Source of the DNA: Salinicola salarius
GTDB lineage: Bacteria > Pseudomonadota > Gammaproteobacteria > Pseudomonadales > Halomonadaceae
Assembly: GCF_002179555.1 (NCBI RefSeq)
Contig: NZ_NHOU01000005.1
Coordinates: 1 to 64,000, forward strand
Length of the DNA stretch: 64,000 bases
Reading direction: 5' to 3'
The position numbers were made by a program, and so were the translations under genes. Position 1 is the stretch's first letter. Each line of letters begins with the position of its first letter. Positions 1 to 9,940 of the stretch are shown one piece after another. Below the pieces are notes generated by a model that saw nothing but the letters and a program-made list of their open reading frames with translations, was not told the DNA's origin and did no database searches.

Positions 1-3000
1 TTCTGAGCTGCCTGGGCGGCAGCGAACAGCGTTTGTTATATTTGCCCAGTCAACGCTAATTTCTGAGCTGCCTGGGCGGCAGCGAACTGTGGTGTTTCTA
101 CAAATGGTGCTGCCGTTCTTTTCTGAGCTGCCTGGGCGGCAGCGAACTACATATCTGGTCAGATACCGGCGGCGTACATTTTCTGAGCTGCCTGGGCGGC
201 AGCGAACAGACCACAATCGGGCCTCAGCCTTCTGGTATTTTTCTGAGCTGCCTGGGCGGCAGCGAACAGAAGTCGCGTTCGAACCCCGCTTATCTCGTTT
301 TTCTGAGCTGCCTGGGCGGCAGCGAACCAACCTTCTGGTATTGACGGACGCCGCCCGCTTTTCTGAGCTGCCTGGGCGGCAGCGAACGCGTAACCAGTGC
401 GAAAGAAGCGGCATTTCAGTTTCTGAGCTGCCTGGGCGGCAGCGAACTACCCTGCCACTTGGGAGCGGCCTCGATACGCTTTCTGAGCTGCCTGGGCGGC
501 AGCGAACGAGCTGATGCTGCGGATCCGCGACACCGAGGTTTTCTGAGCTGCCTGGGCGGCAGCGAACTCGGTCAGCGTGTCGGCGGCGTTGGTTTCACTT
601 TTCTGAGCTGCCTGGGCGGCAGCGAACTTTATACTCAGGACATTGAGGAGGAGTCTGTTTTTCTGAGCTGCCTGGGCGGCAGCGAACGCAGCCATTGCTG
701 TAGCGTCCTTGCGCAGTCATTTCTGAGCTGCCTGGGCGGCAGCGAACAGCGACAAGCAGACGGTTCTCGGATACAAGCATTTCTGAGCTGCCTGGGCGGC
801 AGCGAACCGACAATCTCGTATGTGACTAGATCGCCATCATTTCTGAGCTGCCTGGGCGGCAGCGAACCTGCTCGAGCGCGTGAGAGTTCAGGAAGGGCTT
901 TTCTGAGCTGCCTGGGCGGCAGCGAACAACTACGCCAAGGCACAGGCCCGCGCCGTCGATTTCTGAGCTGCCTGGGCGGCAGCGAACTCTCGTCGATCCG
1001 TCGTGAGCTGACCGCGAGCTTTCTGAGCTGCCTGGGCGGCAGCGAACGCTAGCGCCCGCGAAACAGTGACCGCCGATGTTTTCTGAGCTGCCTGGGCGGC
1101 AGCGAACCTGGTCGGTGGCCTTAATGCGCAGCGCCATCATTTCTGAGCTGCCTGGGCGGCAGCGAACCCGGGTATCACGAACCCGCTAGACCCAACAAAT
1201 TTCTGAGCTGCCTGGGCGGCAGCGAACGCGGCATGGACAACACGTGTTGCGCAAAACACTTTCTGAGCTGCCTGGGCGGCAGCGAACGGTATCCCTTGGT
1301 ATATCGTCTTCGATACTTTTTTCTGAGCTGCCTGGGCGGCAGCGAACTGCCATCCAGACTTACCGTCGCATATCATGCATTTCTGAGCTGCCTGGGCGGC
1401 AGCGAACCTTGCTCCATGCGCCTGAGCTGCCGTGTTGATTTTCTGAGCTGCCTGGGCGGCAGCGAACCGGAGTGGATGATCGGGGCGCTAGGCTCATATT
1501 TTCTGAGCTGCCTGGGCGGCAGCGAACATGATAAGTCAAGAATATCTTGTAGACAGAGATTTCTGAGCTGCCTGGGCGGCAGCGAACCCGTGGCTCACGA
1601 GGCCTACCCGTTCTGGACCTTTCTGAGCTGCCTGGGCGGCAGCGAACACACCAACCAGTGACCACGCCGCCGCCCTCGATTTCTGAGCTGCCTGGGCGGC
1701 AGCGAACCGCCTGGCAGAGATCGCCGAGCGCTACCAGCTTTTCTGAGCTGCCTGGGCGGCAGCGAACGACTTCGGGGCATTCCTGTTCGCCATCCTCGGT
1801 TTCTGAGCTGCCTGGGCGGCAGCGAACTAACTCGGCCAGCTGCTCGATGGTCAGCCAGTTTTCTGAGCTGCCTGGGCGGCAGCGAACCAGCGGCTCATGA
1901 AACTGGCGGTCGAGGAAAATTTCTGAGCTGCCTGGGCGGCAGCGAACGATGGCCAGTGGCGCCAGATCGTGACGATCGATTTCTGAGCTGCCTGGGCGGC
2001 AGCGAACATTGACGTCCTTGACGTCGGGGTGCGCAGACATTTCTGAGCTGCCTGGGCGGCAGCGAACTTGATCGTCGCCGGCGACGTGTTCATGGGCGAT
2101 TTCTGAGCTGCCTGGGCGGCAGCGAACCAGGCACGCCGTAGATCTCTTGATTGATGTCGTTTCTGAGCTGCCTGGGCGGCAGCGAACGATCTCGGGGTAG
2201 AACGCAGCGTTGGCGATCATTTCTGAGCTGCCTGGGCGGCAGCGAACCGTCGCCCGATAGGTCCGAGCCAGCGCCGGCATTTCTGAGCTGCCTGGGCGGC
2301 AGCGAACTCGCGGTCAGCAGCACGTCAGTGATGCGCTGCTTTCTGAGCTGCCTGGGCGGCAGCGAACGATGACCGCGCCATCTATGGCATCCGTGTGGTT
2401 TTCTGAGCTGCCTGGGCGGCAGCGAACTGGATCGATATCGATGCCAGCACGGCCAACGTTTTCTGAGCTGCCTGGGCGGCAGCGAACTCGGTGCTCAAGG
2501 TCGACGTCTTCCATCTCTTTTTCTGAGCTGCCTGGGCGGCAGCGAACTTGACGCGGATCCGCGGTTCCCAGCGCATGAGTTTCTGAGCTGCCTGGGCGGC
2601 AGCGAACAACTGAGCGAACATCCGCTCGAGGAAGTCAGCTTTCTGAGCTGCCTGGGCGGCAGCGAACGTGTCGAACAGGTTCGGGTCGGCCGCCATGTAT
2701 TTCTGAGCTGCCTGGGCGGCAGCGAACACAGCTCCGGCATGATCGGCCAGCGCTGGCATTTTCTGAGCTGCCTGGGCGGCAGCGAACGTGACCGCCGAAG
2801 CGGCGCGCGAGCAGCTGCTTTTCTGAGCTGCCTGGGCGGCAGCGAACAACGGGCTATGCCCGGCGGGGCCGGGTATGTATTTCTGAGCTGCCTGGGCGGC
2901 AGCGAACGCGTCGGGTGTCGGATCGATGGGCGGGCTGGGTTTCTGAGCTGCCTGGGCGGCAGCGAACATCGGCGGAACGACAGCAGCTGGCTATGGTGCT

Positions 3001-5727
3001 TTCTGAGCTGCCTGGGCGGCAGCGAACCTGCCACACCAGGTGGTTGTGCAGGTTGATCATTTCTGAGCTGCCTGGGCGGCAGCGAACGAAGTCCCAAGGC
3101 GGACTACCTCGCCGAGCTTTTTCTGAGCTGCCTGGGCGGCAGCGAACCGCCACAACGGCGGGTCGATCGCGCGTTTCCATTTCTGAGCTGCCTGGGCGGC
3201 AGCGAACGAGGGGCGCGTCAACGAGTCCAGCGCCGCCGTTTTCTGAGCTGCCTGGGCGGCAGCGAACCGCACCCACCGGAAGTCCGATGCCATCCTCGTT
3301 TTCTGAGCTGCCTGGGCGGCAGCGAACGCGACCTCGGCCGGGGCCGCGAGAGCGCTTTCTTTCTGAGCTGCCTGGGCGGCAGCGAACGAGTGCGTAGTCG
3401 GCAGCCTCCGGCCAACGCTTTTCTGAGCTGCCTGGGCGGCAGCGAACTGAACTACGCCGAGACACCTGATCGGGATTTCTTTCTGAGCTGCCTGGGCGGC
3501 AGCGAACGGCCTGGCGCACCGCCGCCGAGTGCATCGACTTTTCTGAGCTGCCTGGGCGGCAGCGAACTGGCGAGAATGAAAACTTCATCGACACTGAATT
3601 TTCTGAGCTGCCTGGGCGGCAGCGAACAGACTACCGGCCCGGCTACACTTTGGCAGCTTTTTCTGAGCTGCCTGGGCGGCAGCGAACTGAACTACGCCGA
3701 GACACCTGATCGGGATTTCTTTCTGAGCTGCCTGGGCGGCAGCGAACGGCCTGGCGCACCGCCGCCGAGTGCATCGACTTTTCTGAGCTGCCTGGGCGGC
3801 AGCGAACCGACTACCGGCCCGGCTACACTTTGGCAGCTTTTTCTGAGCTGCCTGGGCGGCAGCGAACGTGGCCCGGGTGATCGATTGCTCGCGCACCATT
3901 TTCTGAGCTGCCTGGGCGGCAGCGAACACGCTGGATCACTTCATCAAGCGCGAGCTCAATTTCTGAGCTGCCTGGGCGGCAGCGAACGAGCACGTCGACG
4001 ACTATCGTCGCGTCGACCATTTCTGAGCTGCCTGGGCGGCAGCGAACGCCAGCGACAACTACGGCAACTACCAGTACCATTTCTGAGCTGCCTGGGCGGC
4101 AGCGAACGAGCCGTTGCCCAACGCCGTCTATCAGCCGATTTTCTGAGCTGCCTGGGCGGCAGCGAACTTTGGCTGTCTGTCCGGTGTTTTTGGTGGTCTT
4201 TTCTGAGCTGCCTGGGCGGCAGCGAACGCAATGACGATGATTTGTCACAGGTGCGGGGTTTTCTGAGCTGCCTGGGCGGCAGCGAACAAGCACGACTGGG
4301 ACGACCAGGTGGGCGTGGTTTTCTGAGCTGCCTGGGCGGCAGCGAACTCCGTCGCATCGACGCCCTCGCCTACCCAGTATTTCTGAGCTGCCTGGGCGGC
4401 AGCGAACATTTTAGCGTCTGCCTGTTAATCCCATTTTCCTTTTCTGAGCTGCCTGGGCGGCAGCGAACATGCCGCTGGTCTTAGCAAAGGCGAACGTTCC
4501 TTTCTGAGCTGCCTGGGCGGCAGCGAACGCGACCAGCACGACGGCGAGCTGCTCGGTCACTTTCTGAGCTGCCTGGGCGGCAGCGAACGAAACCCCGGCG
4601 TTGAGGGACGCCAGGGTTCATTTCTGAGCTGCCTGGGCGGCAGCGAACATGGCGCATCCGCTGGCAAGACAGTTGATCGATTTCTGAGCTGCCTGGGCGG
4701 CAGCGAACGGACGGCGCCCGGTAATCAGGACTTCGCGCACTTTCTGAGCTGCCTGGGCGGCAGCGAACGTGATGCGCGTGCCGTATCACCATCGTCTGAC
4801 TTTCTGAGCTGCCTGGGCGGCAGCGAACAGACCAGTTCACGGACGAGAAATGAGGGGGTTTTTCTGAGCTGCCTGGGCGGCAGCGAACCTAGAGTGCGCT
4901 ATATCCTGAGCTACCTGCTCTTTCTGAGCTGCCTGGGCGGCAGCGAACAGCTTCACGCCCGGAATCTTGCCGTCGCGTATTTCTGAGCTGCCTGGGCGGC
5001 AGCGAACAACGGTGATGTCGCATTTTCCGATCTCGTGATTTTCTGAGCTGCCTGGGCGGCAGCGAACCGGATGCAGTACATCACGCCCCGCCGGTACAAT
5101 TTCTGAGCTGCCTGGGCGGCAGCGAACCGCCCAGCGTCGACCTGCATGCCGAGGCGAGTTTTCTGAGCTGCCTGGGCGGCAGCGAACCGCTATAGCTTCA
5201 TCTACCGTCTTTCCCTGATTTTCTGAGCTGCCTGGGCGGCAGCGAACGATGCTCTCTGTCGGTGCACATTTCAGGCATTTTTCTGAGCTGCCTGGGCGGC
5301 AGCGAACGGCGCGCAAGCGCAGCGCCGCCGACAACCACGTTTCTGAGCTGCCTGGGCGGCAGCGAACAACTGAGCTTCGTACTGGTCGAGGTTCAGCGCT
5401 TTCTGAGCTGCCTGGGCGGCAGCGAACGTGGTGTAGCGCTCCATCAGCCGCGACATCATTTTCTGAGCTGCCTGGGCGGCAGCGAACCCGGGGATTACGA
5501 GATACCAGATAGGGAGGATTTTCTGAGCTGCCTGGGCGGCAGCGAACCAGCACCCGGGCGACATGAAAGCGTTTTCGCTTTTCTGAGCTGCCTGGGCGGC
5601 AGCGAACGGCCAGATCCCCGAGAAGACGTCACTTCGCCATTTCTGAGCTGCCTGGGCGGCAGCGAACTCGCCGTACTCGCTGGCGACCAGGTGTTCGTGT
5701 TTCTGAGCTGCCTGGGCGGCAGCGAAC
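1..5727 (-). CRISPR. Type I-F CRISPR array, at least 96 repeats
   Basis: A 28-bp repeat recurs every 60 bp from the left edge to 5727: 96 copies (the first lacks one base at the edge) and 95 complete spacers. On the minus strand the repeat starts GTTCGCTGCC and ends CTCAGAAA, with a CTGCC/GGCAG stem and a GCCCA loop. This is the I-F (Csy4-processed) repeat class. All copies read identical. Spacers are 32 nt except one of 33 nt (4408-4440) and one of 31 nt (4949-4979). The minus strand is the crRNA strand, so the leader is on the right and the newest spacers are near 5700. No degenerate terminal repeat is seen, so the array probably continues past the left edge. A block of spacers is duplicated (3448-3659 and 3688-3839). 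Confidence 0.99.
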
Positions 5728-5743
5728 TAGAGGTTACTACAAA

Positions 5744-5756
5744 TAACGTCCTGATT
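5744..5756 (-). promoter_or_regulatory. IHF-like site, leader proximal
   Basis: The minus strand reads AATCAGGACGTTA. This matches the IHF consensus WATCAANNNNTTR at all but one defined position. It sits 16-28 bp from the leader-repeat junction and overlaps the boxA by two bases. IHF bending of the leader is established for type I-F spacer integration. Binding here is inferred. Confidence 0.5.
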
Positions 5757-5766
5757 GTTAAAGAGC
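5755..5766 (-). promoter_or_regulatory. boxA antitermination motif in the CRISPR leader
   Basis: The minus strand reads GCTCTTTAACAA, identical to the core boxA of enterobacterial rRNA leaders. NusB-NusE bind this element in RNA to protect long untranslated transcripts from Rho. It lies 27 nt before the first repeat on the pre-crRNA strand. BoxA elements in CRISPR leaders are known from other subtypes; use here is inferred from position and exact match. Confidence 0.8.
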
Positions 5767-5774
5767 TTTGGATG

Positions 5775-5811
5775 AAAAAAGCGACATCCCCCTTTTCTGG
5801 GCAATGTCGCT
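5775..5811 (-). terminator. Terminator-like hairpin between cas6f and the array
   Basis: On the minus strand an 8-bp stem AGCGACAT/ATGTCGCT (5804-5811 and 5780-5787) has an inner CCC/GGG pairing and is followed by five or more U residues. It could end the cas mRNA. It also lies just downstream of the candidate array promoter, so it might act as a 5' hairpin or attenuator of the pre-crRNA. Confidence 0.7.
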
Positions 5812-5823
5812 AACTAATTGATT
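5811..5823 (-). promoter_or_regulatory. IHF site, leader distal
   Basis: The minus strand reads AATCAATTAGTTA, a perfect match to the IHF consensus WATCAANNNNTTR. It lies 84-96 bp from the leader-repeat junction. With the proximal near-match it gives two potential bend points, an arrangement reported for type I-F leaders. Confidence 0.6.
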
Positions 5824-5849
5824 TTAAAAGACCCATTTTTGGTTTGCAA
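5821..5849 (-). promoter_or_regulatory. Candidate promoter for the CRISPR array
   Basis: On the minus strand TTGCAA (5844-5849) and TAAAAT (5821-5826) are separated by exactly 17 bp. These are fair sigma-70 -35 and good -10 hexamers. The start would fall near 5813-5814, so the RNA would carry the hairpin and then boxA before the first repeat. The promoter overlaps an inverted repeat (GACCC 5830-5834, GGGTC 5854-5858) that reaches the cas6f stop codon. Confidence 0.5.
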
Positions 5850-5856
5850 AAAAGGG

Positions 5857-6426
5857 TCAGAACCAGGGCACCGTGGCTTCCGAGCTCAAGCCGTAGTGAT
5901 TGAAACTACCGACAGCGGGCTGCGACTGCGTCTTGCCGTGTTCAATGAACAGCGCAAAGCGCTGACCGCTGGATCGGCTGCTGACTTGCACGAATGGCAA
6001 GGCGATTTGCCGTGCAGCGGGCTTCTCCATCAGGCGCTGCGCTTCATCGAACTCGATGCCATGGCGCTTGGCATAGCGTTTTGCGCGGCTTGGACTGCCC
6101 GTATTGAACTGCCTGCGCTGAACGACCCGATAACTCACCTCCAAGGGCACCGGCTGAACGGCTTCGAGCTGCACATGATCCCGCATGCCGGTGAGCCACG
6201 GCATCGCCATCAGTTGCTCCAGCCGTTCCTTGCTGCCATGCAACCGCAGCCGATCGCCCGGCGTACGGGCGCGCACGCCGAACTTGTGATCAGGGAAGCT
6301 GACGCCGATGTCATTGGCATCCAGATCGAAAAGCGCACGATGCAGCTTGCCGTAGAGCGCCCCCATCAATATGGCGGGCGGGAAATCCGGATCGGGGCGC
6401 AGGCGAATGTCGAGATAGTGGTCCAT
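5857..6426 (-). CDS. cas6f: Cas6f (Csy4) pre-crRNA endoribonuclease
   Basis: This 189-residue protein cuts the pre-crRNA at the base of the repeat hairpin and stays bound to the 3' handle in the type I-F Csy complex. Csy4-specific sequence is visible: His29 in GKLHRA at the known catalytic position, a Ser-rich FVQVSSRSSGQRF segment where the catalytic serine lies, an Arg-rich helix (SPSRAKRYAKRHG) and the C-terminal VPWF. The length matches the family (about 187). It is the last cas gene, 3 bp after csy3, and its stop lies next to the leader. Confidence 0.97.
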   Translation of the reverse strand: MDHYLDIRLRPDPDFPPAILMGALYGKLHRALFDLDANDIGVSFPDHKFGVRARTPGDRLRLHGSKERLEQLMAMPWLTGMRDHVQLEAVQPVPLEVSYRVVQRRQFNTGSPSRAKRYAKRHGIEFDEAQRLMEKPAARQIALPFVQVSSRSSGQRFALFIEHGKTQSQPAVGSFNHYGLSSEATVPWF

Positions 6427-6429
6427 GGC

Positions 6430-7464
6430 TTACTCCACATCGCCGAAAACGCCGCCACGAATCAGGGTCGCCATGACAAAGTGCTGCTGTTCTACAGGTG
6501 GAACTTGGTCTTCTTTAGCCCATTTATCTAATAGGTTATAAAAATCCATTTTTTGTTTGGGCTGACGGAAAGCGGTAGCTTGAGTAGTGACAGAGCCGTA
6601 AGGTTCGACGGCGATAGGGCCAAGGTCGCTGCCGTCTTCCGGCGCCGGATACCAGGTATCGATTGTGCGCAGGGCATTACCCAACTTCTGGGAGTGAATG
6701 GCAGCGTTATCGTCATCGCCGATCTTGTAAAGCGTCTTGCTCTTGTCACCGCGAGAACGATCCAGGATCAGTTCCTGAGACGGGAAGACTTCTTGACCAG
6801 CGCCGACACGAGCAAAAGCCACTATGTCCAACAGCAGGTAGCGATCACCTGCCAGAGCTTCGGCGATCAGCTTGCCTAGCTCGCGTGTCTGGTCGTTGCC
6901 TTCGAAATTGCGTAACGACAGATCAAGGGCGTTGAAGGTCCACTGCTTCTCGGCCTGCCCTCCCTTCATCTGGCTGACTACGACTTCGATCTGCTCGGCC
7001 CCCACCCGATTGCGCCATAGGAAGCGGCCATTAGCGAGGTTGCAAGCATAGCGGTGAGCGAGCTCGCCAAAGCCATGCTCGTTGACGTAGCCCGTTACGG
7101 TTTGCTTCAGCTTGTTCTGATATTCGGCGTTGTTACAGGCAGAGGGAGTGCCTGCGCCTGCCAGTACACGCAGGGTAAAACGCACGGCTAGCGTATCGGC
7201 ATCGTGAGGCAGCGCGGCCACGTCGACGGTCTGAAGGTTGGGGTTTTCAATAGCGGCATCGAGCTTCGCCGGGTCTTGGTCTTTTGCTTTCAGGCGATTG
7301 GAAATGGTGCCTCGTACCGACTTTTCGCGTACCGGAACAAGATTCCACTGTGCTGCCTGAGCGCGATCTTCCCAGTTACCGGCGCGGAACAGCGCATCGG
7401 ATGGATCGAGCTTACGCTCAAAAGCCAGGACAGTAGTTTTTAAAGCATCGTTTTTCTTAGCCAT
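6430..7464 (-). CDS. csy3: Cas7f (Csy3) Cascade backbone subunit
   Basis: The 344-residue product is the repeated backbone subunit (six copies in known I-F complexes) that coats the crRNA spacer. The chosen start gives [11 protein letters not shown] and has a strong AAGGAGA ribosome site just upstream. An upstream ATG at 7494 would overlap csy2 and lacks support. Family-typical stretches include [14 protein letters not shown] near the N-terminus and [22 protein letters not shown] in the middle. It sits between csy2 (19 bp away) and cas6f (3 bp). Confidence 0.97.
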   Translation of the reverse strand: MAKKNDALKTTVLAFERKLDPSDALFRAGNWEDRAQAAQWNLVPVREKSVRGTISNRLKAKDQDPAKLDAAIENPNLQTVDVAALPHDADTLAVRFTLRVLAGAGTPSACNNAEYQNKLKQTVTGYVNEHGFGELAHRYACNLANGRFLWRNRVGAEQIEVVVSQMKGGQAEKQWTFNALDLSLRNFEGNDQTRELGKLIAEALAGDRYLLLDIVAFARVGAGQEVFPSQELILDRSRGDKSKTLYKIGDDDNAAIHSQKLGNALRTIDTWYPAPEDGSDLGPIAVEPYGSVTTQATAFRQPKQKMDFYNLLDKWAKEDQVPPVEQQHFVMATLIRGGVFGDVE

Positions 7465-7483
7465 GCGTATGTCTCCTTGATGA

Positions 7484-8461
7484 TTAGTCTTCAATGGAAT
7501 GGGTCAGGGCGTAGTCATTAGTGAGGCGATAGACACCTCGTTCGATATCGTTTTCCACGAACCACATCAATGCATCGGGATGGCGCAGCCGGTGCGGGCT
7601 CACCCATTCACCAACCGAGTAAAGGCTTTCCACGAACTGAAACGGCACATTTGGGTCCCGAGCGTTGGCGACTTCACCCGGCTGGTAGAGATCCGAGATG
7701 GCGCCGTAACCAACAGGGATGGGGACAAGCCAGCCGGGGAACGGTCGGCGCACCTGCCACTCCACTTGTTGTTTGTCGTTTTCGTCGACGGTGACGTGGC
7801 ATTCGTGATTGAGCCGCGAGAGATCGAGCCAGGCATCCAGCGCCGTGGCATTGGCATCTTGCGCTTTCAGCGCTTCGGTATGCGCACGGAGGCGGTCATC
7901 GCGCAGCACCAACGCGAAGCCGGGTAATAGACGACGTCGGAGACGATTCCACTGTTTCTTCCGCTTGTCCTCGTTGTCGTCAAAGCTGATCAATTCCGGC
8001 CGATAGCGCTTCTCGCCCATTGCTGGCATGACACTGCCCCCGGCGATTCGCATTCCCTGCACCTGGTCGAAGATCTGGCGGGCGAGCGCCTGCCGGCTAT
8101 CGAAACTGTCGAGCTCCTCACCCTCGGAACCCACGCCAATCAGCAGGGTAATCTCGAGATGTGCACGCCCCTCCTCGACGATGGCAGCCGTATTGCCACT
8201 TTTGTCGACAGGGTTACGCGTCAGGTGAAATGCCTTGATAACCCCACCTTCGGTCACCTGCGGCTCGATCCGGTGACAGACAACGCCGACGCCCTCGAAG
8301 ATGAGCCTGGTCTCGTCGGGCAGATTGCGTTCAAGCGCCTGAATCGCACCTATGAAGGCACTCATGGCGGGGAAGCCCCAAGTCATCGGGCTGGAGATCG
8401 CGTTGGCGTTCTGGATGCGCAGGCGCGGTAGAACGAGCAGGTGGTTGAGACGTTCGCTCAT
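7484..8461 (-). CDS. csy2: Cas5f (Csy2) Cascade subunit
   Basis: The 325-residue protein binds the 5' handle of the crRNA with Cas8f in the I-F surveillance complex. The N-terminus ([26 protein letters not shown]) is characteristic of Csy2, and the position between csy1 and csy3 fits the conserved gene order. Its start codon overlaps the csy1 stop by 4 bp (ATGA), implying translational coupling. Confidence 0.96.
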   Translation of the reverse strand: MSERLNHLLVLPRLRIQNANAISSPMTWGFPAMSAFIGAIQALERNLPDETRLIFEGVGVVCHRIEPQVTEGGVIKAFHLTRNPVDKSGNTAAIVEEGRAHLEITLLIGVGSEGEELDSFDSRQALARQIFDQVQGMRIAGGSVMPAMGEKRYRPELISFDDNEDKRKKQWNRLRRRLLPGFALVLRDDRLRAHTEALKAQDANATALDAWLDLSRLNHECHVTVDENDKQQVEWQVRRPFPGWLVPIPVGYGAISDLYQPGEVANARDPNVPFQFVESLYSVGEWVSPHRLRHPDALMWFVENDIERGVYRLTNDYALTHSIED

Positions 8462-9852
8462 GCGGCCTCCCCTTCGTCGCCTTCATCGCGTAGCGCGTCC
8501 TGTAGGTCATCGAGCTGACGGCGAAAGCTCTCCAATACACCGCCGAACTCGCCTTTCCAGTGCTTATGCTCGACATCACCGAAGTTGAGCGCGCTCTTAT
8601 CATTGAGCCTGCCGTTCAACCAGTTGGCGGCGCGAATGCTGATGCTTTCCGACCAATCCGACTGGCGGCGCGCGGCCGCGAACTCGTTGTCCAACTCGGC
8701 CCGGCCCGGGTCGAGCCAGAACTGCTCGTCCGGCGCCAGGCGGCAACGCTCATCCATCGTCCATCCCGGTTTCAACGAGTGAATTTCAACAGTGAAAATC
8801 ATCAGCTCATCGGCGAGCATCGCGGTCAGGTCGTCACGTAGATCGCGCGTATGCATGTTCTTTGCAGGGTCGGATTCGAGGAACCGTTTCAAGTCATTGA
8901 GGATTAGCCGAACTTCGGGACGCCCCTGGAACGAACGAAATGATTCGTTCATCGGTGCATAGACCGACCGCGACTGCCAGCTGGGCGGTAGCGACGCGAG
9001 CAGATAATTCTGGCCGCCGCGCTCGCTGTTGAGCTGTGAAATATTCTGCGGTTTAGTGCCGCCAAGCTTCTGGACCGCGAGATTGGGGTAACTGGTGTAA
9101 CCGCCGTCAAACGCGGTGCGCTCACGCAGTGCCTTTCGCGCCGCCTTGTTGTGGTCGCCATAGAACCAGATGTTCGGGCTGACTTGCGCATAGAAACGGT
9201 GTGTAAGCGATGTGGCGTAGAGCGGTGCCAGCAAGCGGAAGCCGGTGTTATCGGCAGGATCATCGCCGACCAGCCAGTAAACTTGCTTAAGCCGAGCATC
9301 AGTAGAGACTTTCAGGTTTTTCCTATTTAGAAGGACACTGTATACATCCGAATCGTCATCCGTACCCATGCCCCTCGCAAAAGCCGACAGGGCGTCTTGA
9401 TCCATTCCACTAAGCCATTCACTAAATTTCCTACCCTCGAAACGAGTACCGAGAAGCAAATACAGTTCGTACGCTGCAGAGTTAACCGCTCCATTGCCAG
9501 TCGCGTCCGCCAAACTCTCATCATCTGGCAATACATGCGACCCTACCTCTACTCGGCTTGGCAGGCTTCCAAAGTCTATTAAGAGATTTGCAACCTGCTT
9601 TACCTGCGGGTCAGGGTGCGTCGCCTTAGCAATATGTGTGGCAATAGCAACCCCGGGAGCACTACTCGCTCCTTTCACCAAAATACTTTTCAGCACATAT
9701 TTTTCATGGGCTCTTTTTATCTCTGACTTGGCTTGCGCGTCGGTTCTACCCTCGAATTTGGCAAGCTTATTATCCAAGCGTCGCTGAACATGAGCGTTCA
9801 TTTGTTGCAACATGGACTCACCACGGGTGGTAAGCGTCGTTTCTCTATGCAT
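8458..9852 (-). CDS. csy1: Cas8f (Csy1) large subunit
   Basis: The 464-residue protein is the Cas8f subunit, which recognises the PAM and contacts the crRNA 5' end. It is a little longer than the well-studied Pseudomonas protein (about 434). Recognisable Csy1 sequence includes RGGQNYLLASLPPSW and the C-terminal NWLNGRLNDKSALNFGD. A GGGAGG ribosome site precedes the start. The N-terminal part of the gene (about 9290-9760) is clearly more AT-rich than the rest of the operon, suggesting recombination. An 88-bp gap separates it from cas3. Confidence 0.96.
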   Translation of the reverse strand: MHRETTLTTRGESMLQQMNAHVQRRLDNKLAKFEGRTDAQAKSEIKRAHEKYVLKSILVKGASSAPGVAIATHIAKATHPDPQVKQVANLLIDFGSLPSRVEVGSHVLPDDESLADATGNGAVNSAAYELYLLLGTRFEGRKFSEWLSGMDQDALSAFARGMGTDDDSDVYSVLLNRKNLKVSTDARLKQVYWLVGDDPADNTGFRLLAPLYATSLTHRFYAQVSPNIWFYGDHNKAARKALRERTAFDGGYTSYPNLAVQKLGGTKPQNISQLNSERGGQNYLLASLPPSWQSRSVYAPMNESFRSFQGRPEVRLILNDLKRFLESDPAKNMHTRDLRDDLTAMLADELMIFTVEIHSLKPGWTMDERCRLAPDEQFWLDPGRAELDNEFAAARRQSDWSESISIRAANWLNGRLNDKSALNFGDVEHKHWKGEFGGVLESFRRQLDDLQDALRDEGDEGEAA

Positions 9853-9940
9853 TCACTCAATCCTCCCTGCGCACAGATTGCGTTAGAACTTTTCTGGTTT
9901 TCGTAAACGAGCTGCCGCTATAGCTTCTCGAAGCACTAAG

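Larger units (their letters stand above)
5728..5856 (-). promoter_or_regulatory. CRISPR leader
   Basis: This 129-bp AT-rich segment lies between cas6f and the first repeat, the expected place for the leader of an array transcribed leftward. It holds the candidate promoter, IHF-like sites, hairpin and boxA listed separately. In type I-F systems the leader both drives pre-crRNA transcription and directs Cas1-Cas2/3 integration at the leader-repeat junction. The assignment rests on position, base composition and motifs. Confidence 0.85.

Noticed and set aside
89-5750. Long open frames encoding repeated SELPGRQRT, FLSCLGGSE, VRCRPGSSE or FAAAQAAQK units
   Set aside because: They are translations of the CRISPR repeat, whose 60-bp period keeps frames open. 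They are not proteins.
5818-6531. Plus-strand ORF of 237 residues opposite cas6f
   Set aside because: It is antisense to the well-supported cas6f gene and has no family features.
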